Assembly: GCA_903879335.1 (NCBI GenBank)
Contig: CAIRLC010000031.1
Span: 1-64,000, forward strand
DNA length: 64,000 nucleotides
Direction: 5' to 3'
DNA from: an uncultured Pseudomonadota bacterium
GTDB taxonomy: Bacteria; Pseudomonadota; Gammaproteobacteria; Steroidobacterales; Steroidobacteraceae
Shown: positions 7,398-16,180 of the stretch, in pieces
Layout of the letters: the number at the start of each line of letters is the position of its first letter
Position numbering within the stretch: position 1 is the stretch's first letter
Notes under the pieces: model-generated
What the model was told of the DNA's origin: nothing
Database searches by the model: none
The model's input: the letters and a program-made list of their open reading frames with translations, nothing else
Position numbers and translations under genes: made by a program

Positions 7398-8030
7398 TCA
7401 CGGCTTCGGCGGGTTCCCCCTGCCTAGCATTGAGCGCTCAACTTGAGTGACGGCGTCCAGCTTGCGCTGCGCATCATCCAGCGCCCGTTTCAAGCGGGCA
7501 ATTTCTTCAACATCGCCCGGTACGCGTTTCGGCGCCGGAGCGGCTTGACGTTCTTTGTCGCGGTTGGCGAGATCTAGCCGGAGACGATCCGCTTCAGCCT
7601 GCAAGACCAGTCGATCATCGACCTCGTCAAGCAGTATAGCGGCAAGGATCCGGTCAGCCGGACGCAGTAATTCTGGCTGCGCCAGAATTTCTGACAACTG
7701 TCTTCGCGCGGCGACAGGGTCTGCCGTCGGTTGTCGCGGCAGGGCAAGGTAAGCGGCATAGCGCAGGCGGTTCGTCACGCTGGGGTCCGACTGCGCCGTA
7801 TCTTTCGCGGCCGACGCCAACTCTGCTTGGGTCGAGGCTGAATCCACCTGCATTAAGGCAAGGGCGTCGATGAGTGTGCGGCTACTGTCGCTATCCCGGT
7901 CGTTGCGATTGGCAGCCGTACCTTTAGCGCCACCGCCGGGGACCCAGGTGTGCAGGGTGCCGCAAGCACCGACGAGGACGGTGCTTGCGATGACAGTGAG
8001 CAGGGCAGTCAGGAGGCGGCTTCGGCTCAT
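7398..8030 (-). CDS. QseG-like outer-membrane lipoprotein
   Basis: A 210-residue protein with a signal peptide ending in the lipobox LVGAC. A tetratricopeptide-like helical middle follows (paired with a segment reading LRYAAYLALP), then a C-terminal coiled coil (RLKRALDDAQRKLDAVTQVERSML). It sits between the kinase gene (ATGA overlap at 8027-8030) and the response regulator gene (16 nt gap), exactly where QseG lies in glrK-qseG-glrR operons. QseG is an outer-membrane lipoprotein that binds and activates the kinase from the periplasm. Similarity is in layout and composition more than sequence, so the assignment rests on context. Confidence 0.65.
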   Translation of the reverse strand: MSRSRLLTALLTVIASTVLVGACGTLHTWVPGGGAKGTAANRNDRDSDSSRTLIDALALMQVDSASTQAELASAAKDTAQSDPSVTNRLRYAAYLALPRQPTADPVAARRQLSEILAQPELLRPADRILAAILLDEVDDRLVLQAEADRLRLDLANRDKERQAAPAPKRVPGDVEEIARLKRALDDAQRKLDAVTQVERSMLGRGNPPKP

Positions 8031-9499
8031 TCGTGGTCTGCGATCGTCGTTCGTCTGACTGCCCGGGGATAGGCAGGTAAAAGTAGCCGAAAATGGGCTC
8101 CTGTGCCTTCCTTATCCACTAAATCGATACGTCCGCCGTGCGCTTCTGTGAACTCCAGCACGACTGATAGCCCGATCCCGGTGCCTCGCAATGGCCCCAT
8201 GGCTTGGGAGCGGCCGGTATAGAACGCCTCAAATAGTCGCGGCCGGTCCTCAGGGGCAATGCCTGGGCCCGTGTCGATCACTTCCATGATCAGTCCCGAG
8301 CCATCGGACGTCGCTTTGACCGTGATGGAGCCATCATGCGGCGTGTACTTCACGGCATTGGAGACCAAGTTATCCAGGATCAAGCGCAATTTAGCCCGAT
8401 CAGCGGTCACGGTGAAATCGCCGACCTCGATTGAAAGCCGCAACCGGTGCGCCAAGATGGTCATCCGGTGAGCTTCGATGACGCCCCGGACTAAGTCTCG
8501 GATCGGGAACTCTTCCAGATCGAGTCCTACCGTTTTCGCCTCCCACGCACTGTAGGAGAGCAGGTTTTCGATATGTCGCTGCAGGTGAATGCCGTTGTCA
8601 CGCAGGATGCCGACAACCTCCCGCTGTTCAGGTTGCAGTGTGCCTACCGCCCCCTCCAATAATAACTCTGTGCCTTCGCGGATACTGGCTAAGGGCGTTT
8701 TGAGTTCGTGCGACATGTGGCGCAGAAATCTGTTTTTTGCTTCGGCGACCTCGATCAGGCGCAGTCTTAACCACTCCAGTTGCTCGCCTAATTTGACGAG
8801 ATCGGTAGGCCCGCGGATTGCGATGGGCGACTCATAGCGACCACGGCCGAGCGCATCAATGGCCGCGTCGATCCGTCGTAGAGGTCGACTGAGTGCGGAG
8901 AGGAAGCCGATCACGACGAGGATGGTCATCGGCAGCAAGACGGACAACTCTTTGAACAGTCGCGACTCGGTTTGGGCCGTCGAGGCTTGTATCTCCTCCA
9001 GCGCGGCCGCTGTGCGTTGCGCCAATCGTTGATTGATTCGATTGATGAGGTCGGTGAGGTCAGCCAATTTGCCGATGGCTGCGCTCAACGCGGGATCTCC
9101 GACTTTGGCGTGCCGTGCACTAGCCGCTTGATCCGCCTCATTCAGATCCTTGATCTGCGCTCGAATGCGGGCGCAGTCGTCGGCAATTTCGCGACCTCCG
9201 ATCGCGATAACCGCATCCACGGCGTCCAGCGTACGGGACACATTATCCGCCAAAAGGTCATCGTAAGCCGGGTCGACCGCGCGCAACTTGGCTGCCCGTT
9301 CGAGGGCGTTGGCGGCGCGCTCGAGCTCATCGCCGGCGCGCGTGGTCTCAGCGGTGTGGGCGATCAGCGCGGCGCTGCGTTTCGACAGGGCCCGCGTTTG
9401 CACCATGGAGTTCCCGAGCGCAATCAGCATCGGTATCGCCAGAAGCAGCGTGCCGAGCACAATGAGACCGCGTAGCGAGGCGAGGCGTGGAAATCGCAT
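8027..9499 (-). CDS. glrK: GlrK/QseE-type sensor histidine kinase
   Basis: A 490-residue membrane kinase. A TM helix lies at ~10-30, followed by a helical periplasmic sensor rich in A and R to ~180, a second TM helix at ~187-203, HAMP (RPLRRIDAAIDALGRGRY), a HisKA dimerisation domain with the phospho-accepting H264 (MSHELKTPLASIREGTELL), and a HATPase with NLVSNAVKYTP, DTGPGIAP and GTGIGLSV. It is the first gene of a three-gene minus-strand operon with a lipoprotein and a response regulator. In relatives the system senses envelope stress and controls small RNAs for amino-sugar synthesis. Those targets may not apply here, because the regulator lacks its sigma-54 motif. Confidence 0.85.
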   Translation of the reverse strand: MRFPRLASLRGLIVLGTLLLAIPMLIALGNSMVQTRALSKRSAALIAHTAETTRAGDELERAANALERAAKLRAVDPAYDDLLADNVSRTLDAVDAVIAIGGREIADDCARIRAQIKDLNEADQAASARHAKVGDPALSAAIGKLADLTDLINRINQRLAQRTAAALEEIQASTAQTESRLFKELSVLLPMTILVVIGFLSALSRPLRRIDAAIDALGRGRYESPIAIRGPTDLVKLGEQLEWLRLRLIEVAEAKNRFLRHMSHELKTPLASIREGTELLLEGAVGTLQPEQREVVGILRDNGIHLQRHIENLLSYSAWEAKTVGLDLEEFPIRDLVRGVIEAHRMTILAHRLRLSIEVGDFTVTADRAKLRLILDNLVSNAVKYTPHDGSITVKATSDGSGLIMEVIDTGPGIAPEDRPRLFEAFYTGRSQAMGPLRGTGIGLSVVLEFTEAHGGRIDLVDKEGTGAHFRLLLPAYPRAVRRTTIADHE

Positions 9500-9551
9500 G
9501 GCTAATCATAGCAGCGCTGGCGTCTCGGCCGTCAGCACTGACGACGGCCGG

Positions 9552-10550
9552 TCAGGCCGTTCGGCGGCTCGCCAAAACGCGCTCCCAGCGCAGCGCATCG
9601 CTGACCAGTTGCTCGAGTTGATCGTGCTGTGGCACCCAGTCGAGTACGCCACGAATCCGATCGGCTTTGGCGACGAGCATCGACGGATCGCCCGCCCGAC
9701 GCGGCTCTTCCCGGATCACGAGCCGTTGACCTGCGACGCGCTCCACCGTGTCCAAGACCTCCCGAACGCTTGCGCCACGCCCATAACCGACGTTGAGAAC
9801 GATGGGTCGTCCACCACCGCGCAGGTAGCGTAGGGCTGAGAGATGGGCCGACGCCAGATCCTCGACATGGATGTAGTCGCGCACGCCCGTACCATCTGGG
9901 GTGTCGTAGTCGGTGCCGAAGATCGATACGTGGGATCGAAGGCCCACGACGTGTTCTGCGGCCACTTTGGTGAGCAGGGTAGCTTGGGGGGTCGATTGGC
10001 CGATCCGACCGCTCGGATCCGAGCCGCCCACGTTAAAGTATCGGAGCATCACTGGCCGAAGCCGGCTGGCCGCAGCCACATCGCGCAGCATCCATTCACT
10101 CATCAGTTTCGACGTTCCATACGGATTGATCGGAACTGTGGGGGAGTCCTCGGCCGCGATCCCACCGGGAGGGAGTCCGTATACGGCGGCGCTGGACGAA
10201 AAGACGAATTCATCAACGCCCTCGGCCAAGGCCGCATCAATCAGTGCGCGGGTGCCGAGAACGTTGTTATCGTAATACTTCAGCGGTTCGGCAACCGATT
10301 CGGGCACGATCGTGAATGCCGCAAAATGCATGATTGTGCCGACATCGTGTTCGCGCAAGACCCGGCGCACCAGCTGTTGATCAGCGATATCTCCGACCAC
10401 CAGTGGCCCGTAGGTCACCGCATCCGCAAAGCCGCGCGACAAGTTGTCCAAGGTCACCACACGCCAACCTTCGCGGCCCAGTTGCTGAACCACGTGGCTG
10501 CCGATGTAGCCGGCTCCGCCGGTTACTAGGATGGCCTTTGCTTGCGACAT
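9552..10550 (-). CDS. galE: UDP-glucose 4-epimerase
   Basis: A 332-residue short-chain dehydrogenase-type epimerase. It interconverts UDP-glucose and UDP-galactose, or the N-acetyl forms, for surface polysaccharides. The NAD-binding GGAGYIGSHV is at the N-terminus, and SSSAAVYG plus the NPYGTSK catalytic tyrosine/lysine pair lie in the middle. LNVGYGRGASV is also characteristic. I place the start at ATG 10550 (MSQAKAILVTGG), behind an AAGGG. The frame stays open for 110 more codons upstream, but those are not GalE-like and overlap the divergent srkA gene. It lies 52 nt upstream of the glrK operon on the same strand, and a GGCCGTC/GACGGCC inverted repeat in the gap might separate the transcripts. 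Confidence 0.93.
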   Translation of the reverse strand: MSQAKAILVTGGAGYIGSHVVQQLGREGWRVVTLDNLSRGFADAVTYGPLVVGDIADQQLVRRVLREHDVGTIMHFAAFTIVPESVAEPLKYYDNNVLGTRALIDAALAEGVDEFVFSSSAAVYGLPPGGIAAEDSPTVPINPYGTSKLMSEWMLRDVAAASRLRPVMLRYFNVGGSDPSGRIGQSTPQATLLTKVAAEHVVGLRSHVSIFGTDYDTPDGTGVRDYIHVEDLASAHLSALRYLRGGGRPIVLNVGYGRGASVREVLDTVERVAGQRLVIREEPRRAGDPSMLVAKADRIRGVLDWVPQHDQLEQLVSDALRWERVLASRRTA

Positions 10551-10618
10551 GATAGAAGCCCTTACTGCAAACGATTGCAGTCTGATGATTCCTAGATACT
10601 CGCGGCGTTCGGGAGTGG

Positions 10619-11638
10619 ATGCAAGCGCATAATGCTCATATGTCGACATCGCGCACAGTTCGCTCCTCTGAAGTTCCCTACGACCGTCTTTCCCCGGATC
10701 TGATGATGGCCTCACTGGAGGCGCTCGGGTTGGTGCCTGACGGCCGGATGCTGGCCTTGAATAGCTACGAAAACCGCGTCTACCAGATGGGCCTTGAGGA
10801 TGCCGCGCCGATCGTCGTGAAGTTTTACCGCCCCGGCCGATGGACGGTCGCAGCCCTTGAGGAAGAGCATGCCTTCGCAACGGAGTTAGCCGCTGCGGAT
10901 ATCCCGGTGGTGGCGCCGCTCGCCCTTGCCGGGGCGACCTTGCATCAGTACGAAGGTTATTTTTACGCGATTTATCCCCGCCGCGGCGGACGTTGGCCCG
11001 ATCTCGACACCCGCGAGGACCGCGAGCTCATGGGGCGGTTTCTCGGTCGTATCCACCGCGTCGGCGCGACCCGCCGCTTTGAGCACCGCGTTCGTTTTGA
11101 CCCCATTGGGCAGACGGAAGCGGCCATTGAGACGATTGAGGCCGGCGAGTGGTTGCCGGACTATCAGCAGGACCGCTATGCCGAGGTCGCTCGCGAGATC
11201 GGCGAGCGAGTGGCGGATGCCTTCGAGGCCGTCATGCCGCGGACCTTGCGTATTCACGGGGACTGTCATCGCGGCAACATCCTTTGGACGGATTCAGGGG
11301 CACATATCGTCGATCTGGATGACTGCGCGACCGGGCCTGCAGTTCAGGACCTGTGGATGCTGTGCGCTGGAACTCCCGATGAACGTCGTCGCCAGTGGCT
11401 TGATGTGCTCGAAGGTTACGAGCAGTTCGCTGTGTTTGACCGGTCCGAATTGGCCCTCGTTGAGCCGCTGCGCGCGTTTCGGATGCTGAACTACGCGGCG
11501 TGGCTGGCGCGGCGCTGGCAAGACCCGGCCTTCCCACGGGCCTTTCCGTGGTTCGGTGCTGCGCGCTATTGGGAGGACCACGTGCGTGAGCTTTCGGACC
11601 AGCTGGAATTGCTCGATGAGCCCACGCTGCGGTTATAG
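10619..11638 (+). CDS. srkA: Stress response kinase A (RdoA/YihE)
   Basis: A 339-residue APH/choline-kinase-fold Ser/Thr kinase. E. coli SrkA counteracts stress-induced death and is Cpx-controlled. Landmarks are NSYENRVYQMG (glycine-loop equivalent), IVVKFYRPGRW (ATP-binding lysine), IHGDCHRGNILW (catalytic loop) and IVDLDDCATGPAVQDLWML (metal-binding DxD). Length and motifs match the family. The start at 10619 has a GGGAG only 3-4 nt upstream, and ATG 10640 is an alternative. It is divergent from galE across 68 nt. The lipoprotein gene follows after 36 nt. In enterics srkA precedes dsbA, which is not the case here. Confidence 0.9.
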   Translation: MQAHNAHMSTSRTVRSSEVPYDRLSPDLMMASLEALGLVPDGRMLALNSYENRVYQMGLEDAAPIVVKFYRPGRWTVAALEEEHAFATELAAADIPVVAPLALAGATLHQYEGYFYAIYPRRGGRWPDLDTREDRELMGRFLGRIHRVGATRRFEHRVRFDPIGQTEAAIETIEAGEWLPDYQQDRYAEVAREIGERVADAFEAVMPRTLRIHGDCHRGNILWTDSGAHIVDLDDCATGPAVQDLWMLCAGTPDERRRQWLDVLEGYEQFAVFDRSELALVEPLRAFRMLNYAAWLARRWQDPAFPRAFPWFGAARYWEDHVRELSDQLELLDEPTLRL

Positions 11639-11674
11639 TGGAGGTCAGGGAGGGCTGAGAGCAGGGAGGTCAGC

Positions 11675-12178
11675 ATGCAGCGGTCGAACCAAGGTCAAAG
11701 AGCGTCCGGATGGGTCGCGGCGGGGCTGATGGTCGCTGTTGCGCTATTGGTCGCTTGCCATAGCGGCAACTCCGGGAGTACATCCCATGCGGTGCAGTCC
11801 GCGACTCGGACCCCACCGGCCGCTTCGAACTTAACCGCTGCAGTCAGCGGTGATGGCGCCTTACCCGTTGAGGTCAGATTCGGAATCGGGTCACTGCCCG
11901 TGGTGGGGCAGCCCATTCCTGTCAAAGTCGTGGTGTCGACCAATCAGGCCCAACCGGCGCTGTGGGTCCACCTGCATGGCGACGAGGGGCTCGACGTGAA
12001 GGAGCCCCTAGACCGGCGGCTCGAGCGAATTGATGCGGGTGAAGCCGAGGTCTTGGACCTCGCGCTCACCGCAAGCAGTCCCGGTGCGCACCTCGTGACG
12101 GTGGATGTCGTCTTGGATTTGCCGACCGCCGCCCCGGACAGAACCTTCCAGTTTCCGGTACTTGTCACCGCGCGGTAA
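11675..12178 (+). CDS. Putative lipoprotein, unknown function
   Basis: A 167-residue protein with a signal peptide ending in the lipobox ALLVAC, a S/T/A-rich linker to ~55, then a beta-rich domain (LPVEVRFGIGSLPVVGQPIPVKVVV, ALWVHLHGDEG, GAHLVTVDVVLDLP). The pattern suggests an immunoglobulin-like beta sandwich with LPVVGQP resembling turns of such folds. I do not recognise the family. The start is well supported by GGGAGG 8 nt upstream. It follows srkA by 36 nt and precedes typA, which seems to have its own promoter. Confidence 0.7.
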   Translation: MQRSNQGQRASGWVAAGLMVAVALLVACHSGNSGSTSHAVQSATRTPPAASNLTAAVSGDGALPVEVRFGIGSLPVVGQPIPVKVVVSTNQAQPALWVHLHGDEGLDVKEPLDRRLERIDAGEAEVLDLALTASSPGAHLVTVDVVLDLPTAAPDRTFQFPVLVTAR

Positions 12179-12211
12179 GACGTTTGCAATGCCAAAAGAG
12201 GGCTTACCCGG

Positions 12212-12217
12212 TATAAT
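12212..12217 (+). promoter_or_regulatory. Consensus -10 (TATAAT) upstream of typA
   Basis: A perfect TATAAT lies 49 nt before the typA start. No good -35 stands at 16-18 nt; the best hexamer there is TGCCAA. It could be a weak or activator-helped promoter. Confidence 0.35.
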
Positions 12218-12265
12218 GGGCGGCTAACCAGTGGGCCCGCTCCAAGGGTCCTGAGTACTCCCTCT

Positions 12266-14083
12266 GTGATTTCCAATCTTCGTAATATCGCCATTATCGC
12301 CCACGTCGACCATGGCAAGACCACGCTCGTTGACCAATTGCTCAAGCAGTCGAACACGCTTGATGCGCGCGCCATCATGCCTGAGCGTGTCATGGACTCG
12401 AATGATTTGGAAAAGGAGCGCGGTATCACGATTTTGGCCAAGAACACGGCCATCCGATGGAATGACTATCGCATTAACATCGTGGATACGCCGGGGCACG
12501 CTGACTTCGGTGGTGAAGTCGAGCGCGTGCTTTCGATGGTCGATTCGGTGCTTTTGCTCGTCGACGCCGTTGACGGACCCATGCCGCAAACGCGCTTTGT
12601 GACGCAGAAGGCATTCAAGCACGGCCTGCGCCCAATCGTTGTGATCAACAAGGTCGATCGCGATGAGGCTCGCCCAGGTTGGGTGCTGGATCAGACCTTT
12701 GATCTCTTTGATCGCCTGGGTGCGACTCACGAACAACTCGATTTCCCAGTGGTTTATGCGTCGGCCATCAAGGGCTACGCATCGCTCGATCCTGCGCATC
12801 GCGGCGGCGATATGTCGGCCCTGTATGAAGCGATCGTTAAGCATTGCCCGCCGCCTAACGTCGATCCGGAAGGCACCTTCCAGCTGCAAGTCAGTCAGCT
12901 GGATTACTCACCCTACGTGGGCACGATCGGCATCGGTCGTATCGCTCGCGGCAAGATGCGCCGCGGCATGCAAGTGGCCGTGGTTGATCGTGATGGCGCG
13001 GTGCGTCAGGAGCGCATCGGTCAGGTGCTCGGCTTCCTCGGTCTAGACCGAGTCGAGATAGAAGAAGCGCAGGCCGGTGACATTGTGGCGTTCTCCGGTA
13101 TTGCGGCACCGAAAATTTCCGACACGATCTGTCTGCCGGATGCGATTGATCCGTTGCCGCGACTCGTGGTCGACGAACCGACGATCAACATGACCTTTGA
13201 AACCAACACGTCGCCGTTCTTCGGCCGTGAAGGTAAGTTCGTGACCAGCCGACAAGTGCGTGAACGTCTGGAGCGTGAGATGCTTCACAACGTCGCCTTG
13301 CGAGTCGAGGATACTGAAGATCCTGACAAGTTCCGCGTCTACGGACGTGGCGAGTTGCATCTCGGCGTGCTGATCGAAAACATGCGTCGCGAAGGCTATG
13401 AGCTCGCGGTCTCGCGCGCACAGGTCGTTGTCCGCGTTGTGGATGGTGAACGCCAGGAGCCATGGGAACAAGTCACCATTGATATCGAAGAACGTTCGCA
13501 GGGTGGCGTTATGCAAGCCCTTGGCGAGCGTGGCGGTCAGATGACGAATATGACGCACGACGGTCGTGGTCGTGTTCGCATCGAATACATGATGCCGTCG
13601 CGTGGTCTGATTGGTTTCCAGACGGATTTCCGTACGCTGACCTCGGGCACCGGCCTGCTGTATCACGTCTTTGATCACTACGGCCCGGTCGTCGACAAGA
13701 AGTTGGCGCAGCGCCAGTTGGGTGTTTTGATTTCGAACGGCGAGGGCCAAGCGTTGGCCTACTCTCTGTTCGCGCTGCAGGAGCGGGGTCGTTTGTTCAT
13801 CGGTCACGGTGACGAGGTGTATGAAGGCCAAGTCATCGGCATCCATACGCGCGACAACGACCTCGTGGTCAACCCGCTCAAGGGTAAGAAGCTGACGAAT
13901 ATGCGCGCAGCGGGTAAGGACGAGAACATGGTGTTGAGTCCGCCCATTCGCTTCTCGTTGGAGCAGGCGATGGAGTTCATCGACGAAGACGAACTCGTTG
14001 AGGTCACGCCTGACAATATCCGTATACGCAAACGTCACCTCAAGGAAGGTGACCGCCGTCGCGCTGAGCGCGCCGACGACTAA
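12266..14083 (+). CDS. typA: Ribosome-associated GTPase TypA/BipA
   Basis: A 605-residue translational GTPase that binds the ribosome at the EF-G site and helps 50S assembly and stress adaptation. G1 is [10 protein letters not shown]3 is [16 protein letters not shown]4 is NKVDR and G5 is SAIKG. The EF-G-like domains follow, and the C-terminal domain contains the conserved [21 protein letters not shown] region. Length is normal. The start is GTG at 12266. A long open frame on the opposite strand is an artefact of codon bias. Confidence 0.97.
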   Translation: MISNLRNIAIIAHVDHGKTTLVDQLLKQSNTLDARAIMPERVMDSNDLEKERGITILAKNTAIRWNDYRINIVDTPGHADFGGEVERVLSMVDSVLLLVDAVDGPMPQTRFVTQKAFKHGLRPIVVINKVDRDEARPGWVLDQTFDLFDRLGATHEQLDFPVVYASAIKGYASLDPAHRGGDMSALYEAIVKHCPPPNVDPEGTFQLQVSQLDYSPYVGTIGIGRIARGKMRRGMQVAVVDRDGAVRQERIGQVLGFLGLDRVEIEEAQAGDIVAFSGIAAPKISDTICLPDAIDPLPRLVVDEPTINMTFETNTSPFFGREGKFVTSRQVRERLEREMLHNVALRVEDTEDPDKFRVYGRGELHLGVLIENMRREGYELAVSRAQVVVRVVDGERQEPWEQVTIDIEERSQGGVMQALGERGGQMTNMTHDGRGRVRIEYMMPSRGLIGFQTDFRTLTSGTGLLYHVFDHYGPVVDKKLAQRQLGVLISNGEGQALAYSLFALQERGRLFIGHGDEVYEGQVIGIHTRDNDLVVNPLKGKKLTNMRAAGKDENMVLSPPIRFSLEQAMEFIDEDELVEVTPDNIRIRKRHLKEGDRRRAERADD

Positions 14084-14119
14084 AACGGCAATAGCCGGCG
14101 CGAGTGCTGCACCTTGGGC

Positions 14120-14896
14120 ATGACACCACACGGGCTGCTCGCGCCGGATGAACCGGCGCCCGCGCGCCTCATTGGGGCCGACACCAAGGGCCGCGCCTTA
14201 TTGATTTGCGATCATGCGTCGCCACGGATCCCGCAATCACTGGCGGGTTTAGGCCTGCCCGTTGAGGCGATGGCTCGGCATATCGCTTGGGATATTGGTG
14301 CTGCCGCTCTCACCAAGGCGCTTTCCGAGCGTTTGACGACGCCGGCCTTTCTGGCGAATTACTCACGCCTCGTCGTCGATTGCAACCGGGCCTTAACGGC
14401 GGAAGACCTGATCACGACTGACGGTGATGGCCACCGGATCGCGGGCAATGAGGCACTGGACCCGGCCGGACGGGATTTGCGAGTGACGGCCATCCATCAC
14501 CCATATCATGCGGCTTTGAGTGCTTTGATCGATCGCTTGGCGCATTCCGGCCCAGTGGCATTGATTGCCATCCATTCGTTCACGCCGGTGTTTAGGCGAC
14601 GAGCTCGGCCGTGGGTGGCGGGTGTGCTGTACGGGGACGATGATCGACTGGCGATACCGCTGCTTGGGGCCTTGCGCCAACAAAAAGACGGCGCGATCGG
14701 CGACAACGAGCCGTACAGTGGGCGTAATCCTGGCGCTTACACGCTGCATCGGCATGGGTCCGCTCGCTTAATTCCTCACGTGAGTTTGGAAATCCGGCAA
14801 GACGAATTGGTCACGCCGAACGGGGTACGGCGTTGGGCCGATCGATTATCGCGGGCACTGCGTCCTCTGCTCGGCACCGCAGGCATCTCTCCATGA
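14120..14896 (+). CDS. N-formylglutamate amidohydrolase
   Basis: A 258-residue FGase-family (HutG-like) metallohydrolase that removes formyl from N-formyl-L-glutamate or acts on related amides. The family's ICDHAS(P/N)RIP motif is at ~28-37, DIGAAALTKALSERL follows, then NYSRLVVDCNR and IAIHSFTPVF, with H/D/E metal ligands. No hut genes are nearby, so it is probably not part of histidine breakdown. It overlaps ybdK by ATGA, and FGase next to YbdK-type ligases is a recurring pair. This suggests a shared role in small amide chemistry. The frame opens at TTG 14114, but ATG 14120 is more likely. Confidence 0.88.
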   Translation: MTPHGLLAPDEPAPARLIGADTKGRALLICDHASPRIPQSLAGLGLPVEAMARHIAWDIGAAALTKALSERLTTPAFLANYSRLVVDCNRALTAEDLITTDGDGHRIAGNEALDPAGRDLRVTAIHHPYHAALSALIDRLAHSGPVALIAIHSFTPVFRRRARPWVAGVLYGDDDRLAIPLLGALRQQKDGAIGDNEPYSGRNPGAYTLHRHGSARLIPHVSLEIRQDELVTPNGVRRWADRLSRALRPLLGTAGISP

Positions 14897-16038
14897 TGGA
14901 TTTTCCGAATTTTACGATTGGGGTTGAGGAAGAGTATCTCCTGATCAACCGAGACACCCGGTCGCTGCGGGAGGATCCAGATCCCCGCTTCTTTGCCGAT
15001 TGCGAAACGCTCGGCGAAGGCTGTGTCGGCCATGAGTTTCTTCGCTCTCAAGTCGAAGTGGGTACGCGTGTATGCCAAAGTGCAGCGGAAGTGCGCACAG
15101 AACTGGTGCGACTGCGAGGCCTCGTCCATGGTGTGGCGCAAAAATATGGATTGGCCATTATGGCCGCATCGACCCACCCATTCGCGCGAGTCATTGACCA
15201 AAAGCACACGGCTAAAGCGCGTTATTTTGCGTTAGCTGAGGAGATGCAGGCAGCTGCGCGGCGGATGCTGATCTGCGGTATGCACGTGCACGTGGGCGTA
15301 GGCGATGACGATACGCGTATCGACCTGATGAATCAGGTGGCCTATTTCCTGCCGCATCTCTTGGCGTTGTCCGCCTCGTCGCCCTATTGGGAGGGGGAGG
15401 ATACGGGCTTTCGCTCCTTCCGCACGTCTGTGGTGAGCGGGTTGCCGCGCTCGGGCTTGCCGGCGCGTTTTGCGAGTTGGGGTGAATATCGGCGGCACGT
15501 CGATATGCTGATCCGCAATGGCTTAATCGAAGATACGTCAAAGATTTGGTGGGACATCCGTCCAAGTTGGCGCTATCCGACCCTTGAAGTGCGCGTGATG
15601 GATTGCTGCACGTCGTTGGACGACGCCGTGTGTATTGCTGCGCTGGTACAGTCTTTGCTGCGGGCTCTGTGGCGATTGCGGGCGGGTAACCGCCAGTGGC
15701 GAACCCATGCCGATCTGTTGATCCAGGAAAATCGTTGGCGAGCGATGCGTTACGGGCTTGAGGCTGGATTATTGGACTTGGCCCGCGGTGAAATCGTCTC
15801 ATGCCAACAGTTGGTGGATGAGTTGATCGACTTTGTGCGGGAGGATGCGCTCGAGCTCAATTGCCTCGCCGAGGTGAGTCATGCCCGCACAATTTTGGGT
15901 CGAGGCACGAGCGCCATGCGCCAGCGCGCCGTGTACGCCGCAGCGCGGTCGGAACATGCTGATCATGAAAACGCGTTGGCCCACGTTGTGGATTGGTTGG
16001 TGGCTGAAACGATTGCCGCATTGCCGGAGCGCGCATGA
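14893..16038 (+). CDS. ybdK: YbdK-type carboxylate-amine ligase (GCS2 family)
   Basis: A 381-residue ATP-grasp-like glutamate-cysteine ligase type 2 family protein. TIGVEEEYLLI at the N-terminus carries the metal-binding glutamates. ICGMHVHVGV, SSPYWEGEDTGFRSFR and WWDIRPSWRYPTLEVRVMD are the signature blocks. E. coli YbdK shows weak gamma-glutamylcysteine synthetase activity, and its true substrate is uncertain. The start ATG 14893 overlaps the stop of the upstream amidohydrolase. Its own stop overlaps the ATG of the broken dusA 5' end (16035), so the ancestral order was amidohydrolase-ybdK-dusA with overlapping ends. Confidence 0.92.
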   Translation: MMDFPNFTIGVEEEYLLINRDTRSLREDPDPRFFADCETLGEGCVGHEFLRSQVEVGTRVCQSAAEVRTELVRLRGLVHGVAQKYGLAIMAASTHPFARVIDQKHTAKARYFALAEEMQAAARRMLICGMHVHVGVGDDDTRIDLMNQVAYFLPHLLALSASSPYWEGEDTGFRSFRTSVVSGLPRSGLPARFASWGEYRRHVDMLIRNGLIEDTSKIWWDIRPSWRYPTLEVRVMDCCTSLDDAVCIAALVQSLLRALWRLRAGNRQWRTHADLLIQENRWRAMRYGLEAGLLDLARGEIVSCQQLVDELIDFVREDALELNCLAEVSHARTILGRGTSAMRQRAVYAAARSEHADHENALAHVVDWLVAETIAALPERA

Positions 16039-16109
16039 CGACGTCGGCTTCGAGGATAGAGCGTCGTCTCAGTGTGGTGCCGATGATGGACTGGACCGAC
16101 GATAACTAA
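16035..16109 (+). pseudogene. dusA: dusA 5' stub cut by an integrated element
   Basis: From ATG 16035 the frame reads 24 residues ending RRLSVVPMMDWTDDN and then a stop. The intact dusA at 18209 has RRLSVAPMLDWTDRH at the matching place, so this is the original N-terminus of dusA. The break lies within or just after the WTD codons. The stub keeps the ATGA overlap with ybdK. It marks the left boundary of the element that now separates the two copies by about 2.2 kb. Confidence 0.85.
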
Positions 16110-16180
16110 AATACTCCGTGCTTCAATGGGTTGGCGCTACCCTGGAATGCGTGTCTCCTTTACGTCTCCTCAATTCAAAC

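Noticed and set aside
10551-10880. N-terminal extension of galE by 110 codons
   Set aside because: Basic, low-complexity sequence antisense to srkA; the Rossmann fold starts right after ATG 10550.
14086-14100. Small hairpin CGGC-AATA-GCCG after typA as a terminator
   Set aside because: Only 4 bp and no T-run.
13043-14131. Long open frame (362 codons) on the strand opposite typA
   Set aside because: It mirrors the codon bias of typA, lacks motifs and a ribosome site, and typA is certain.
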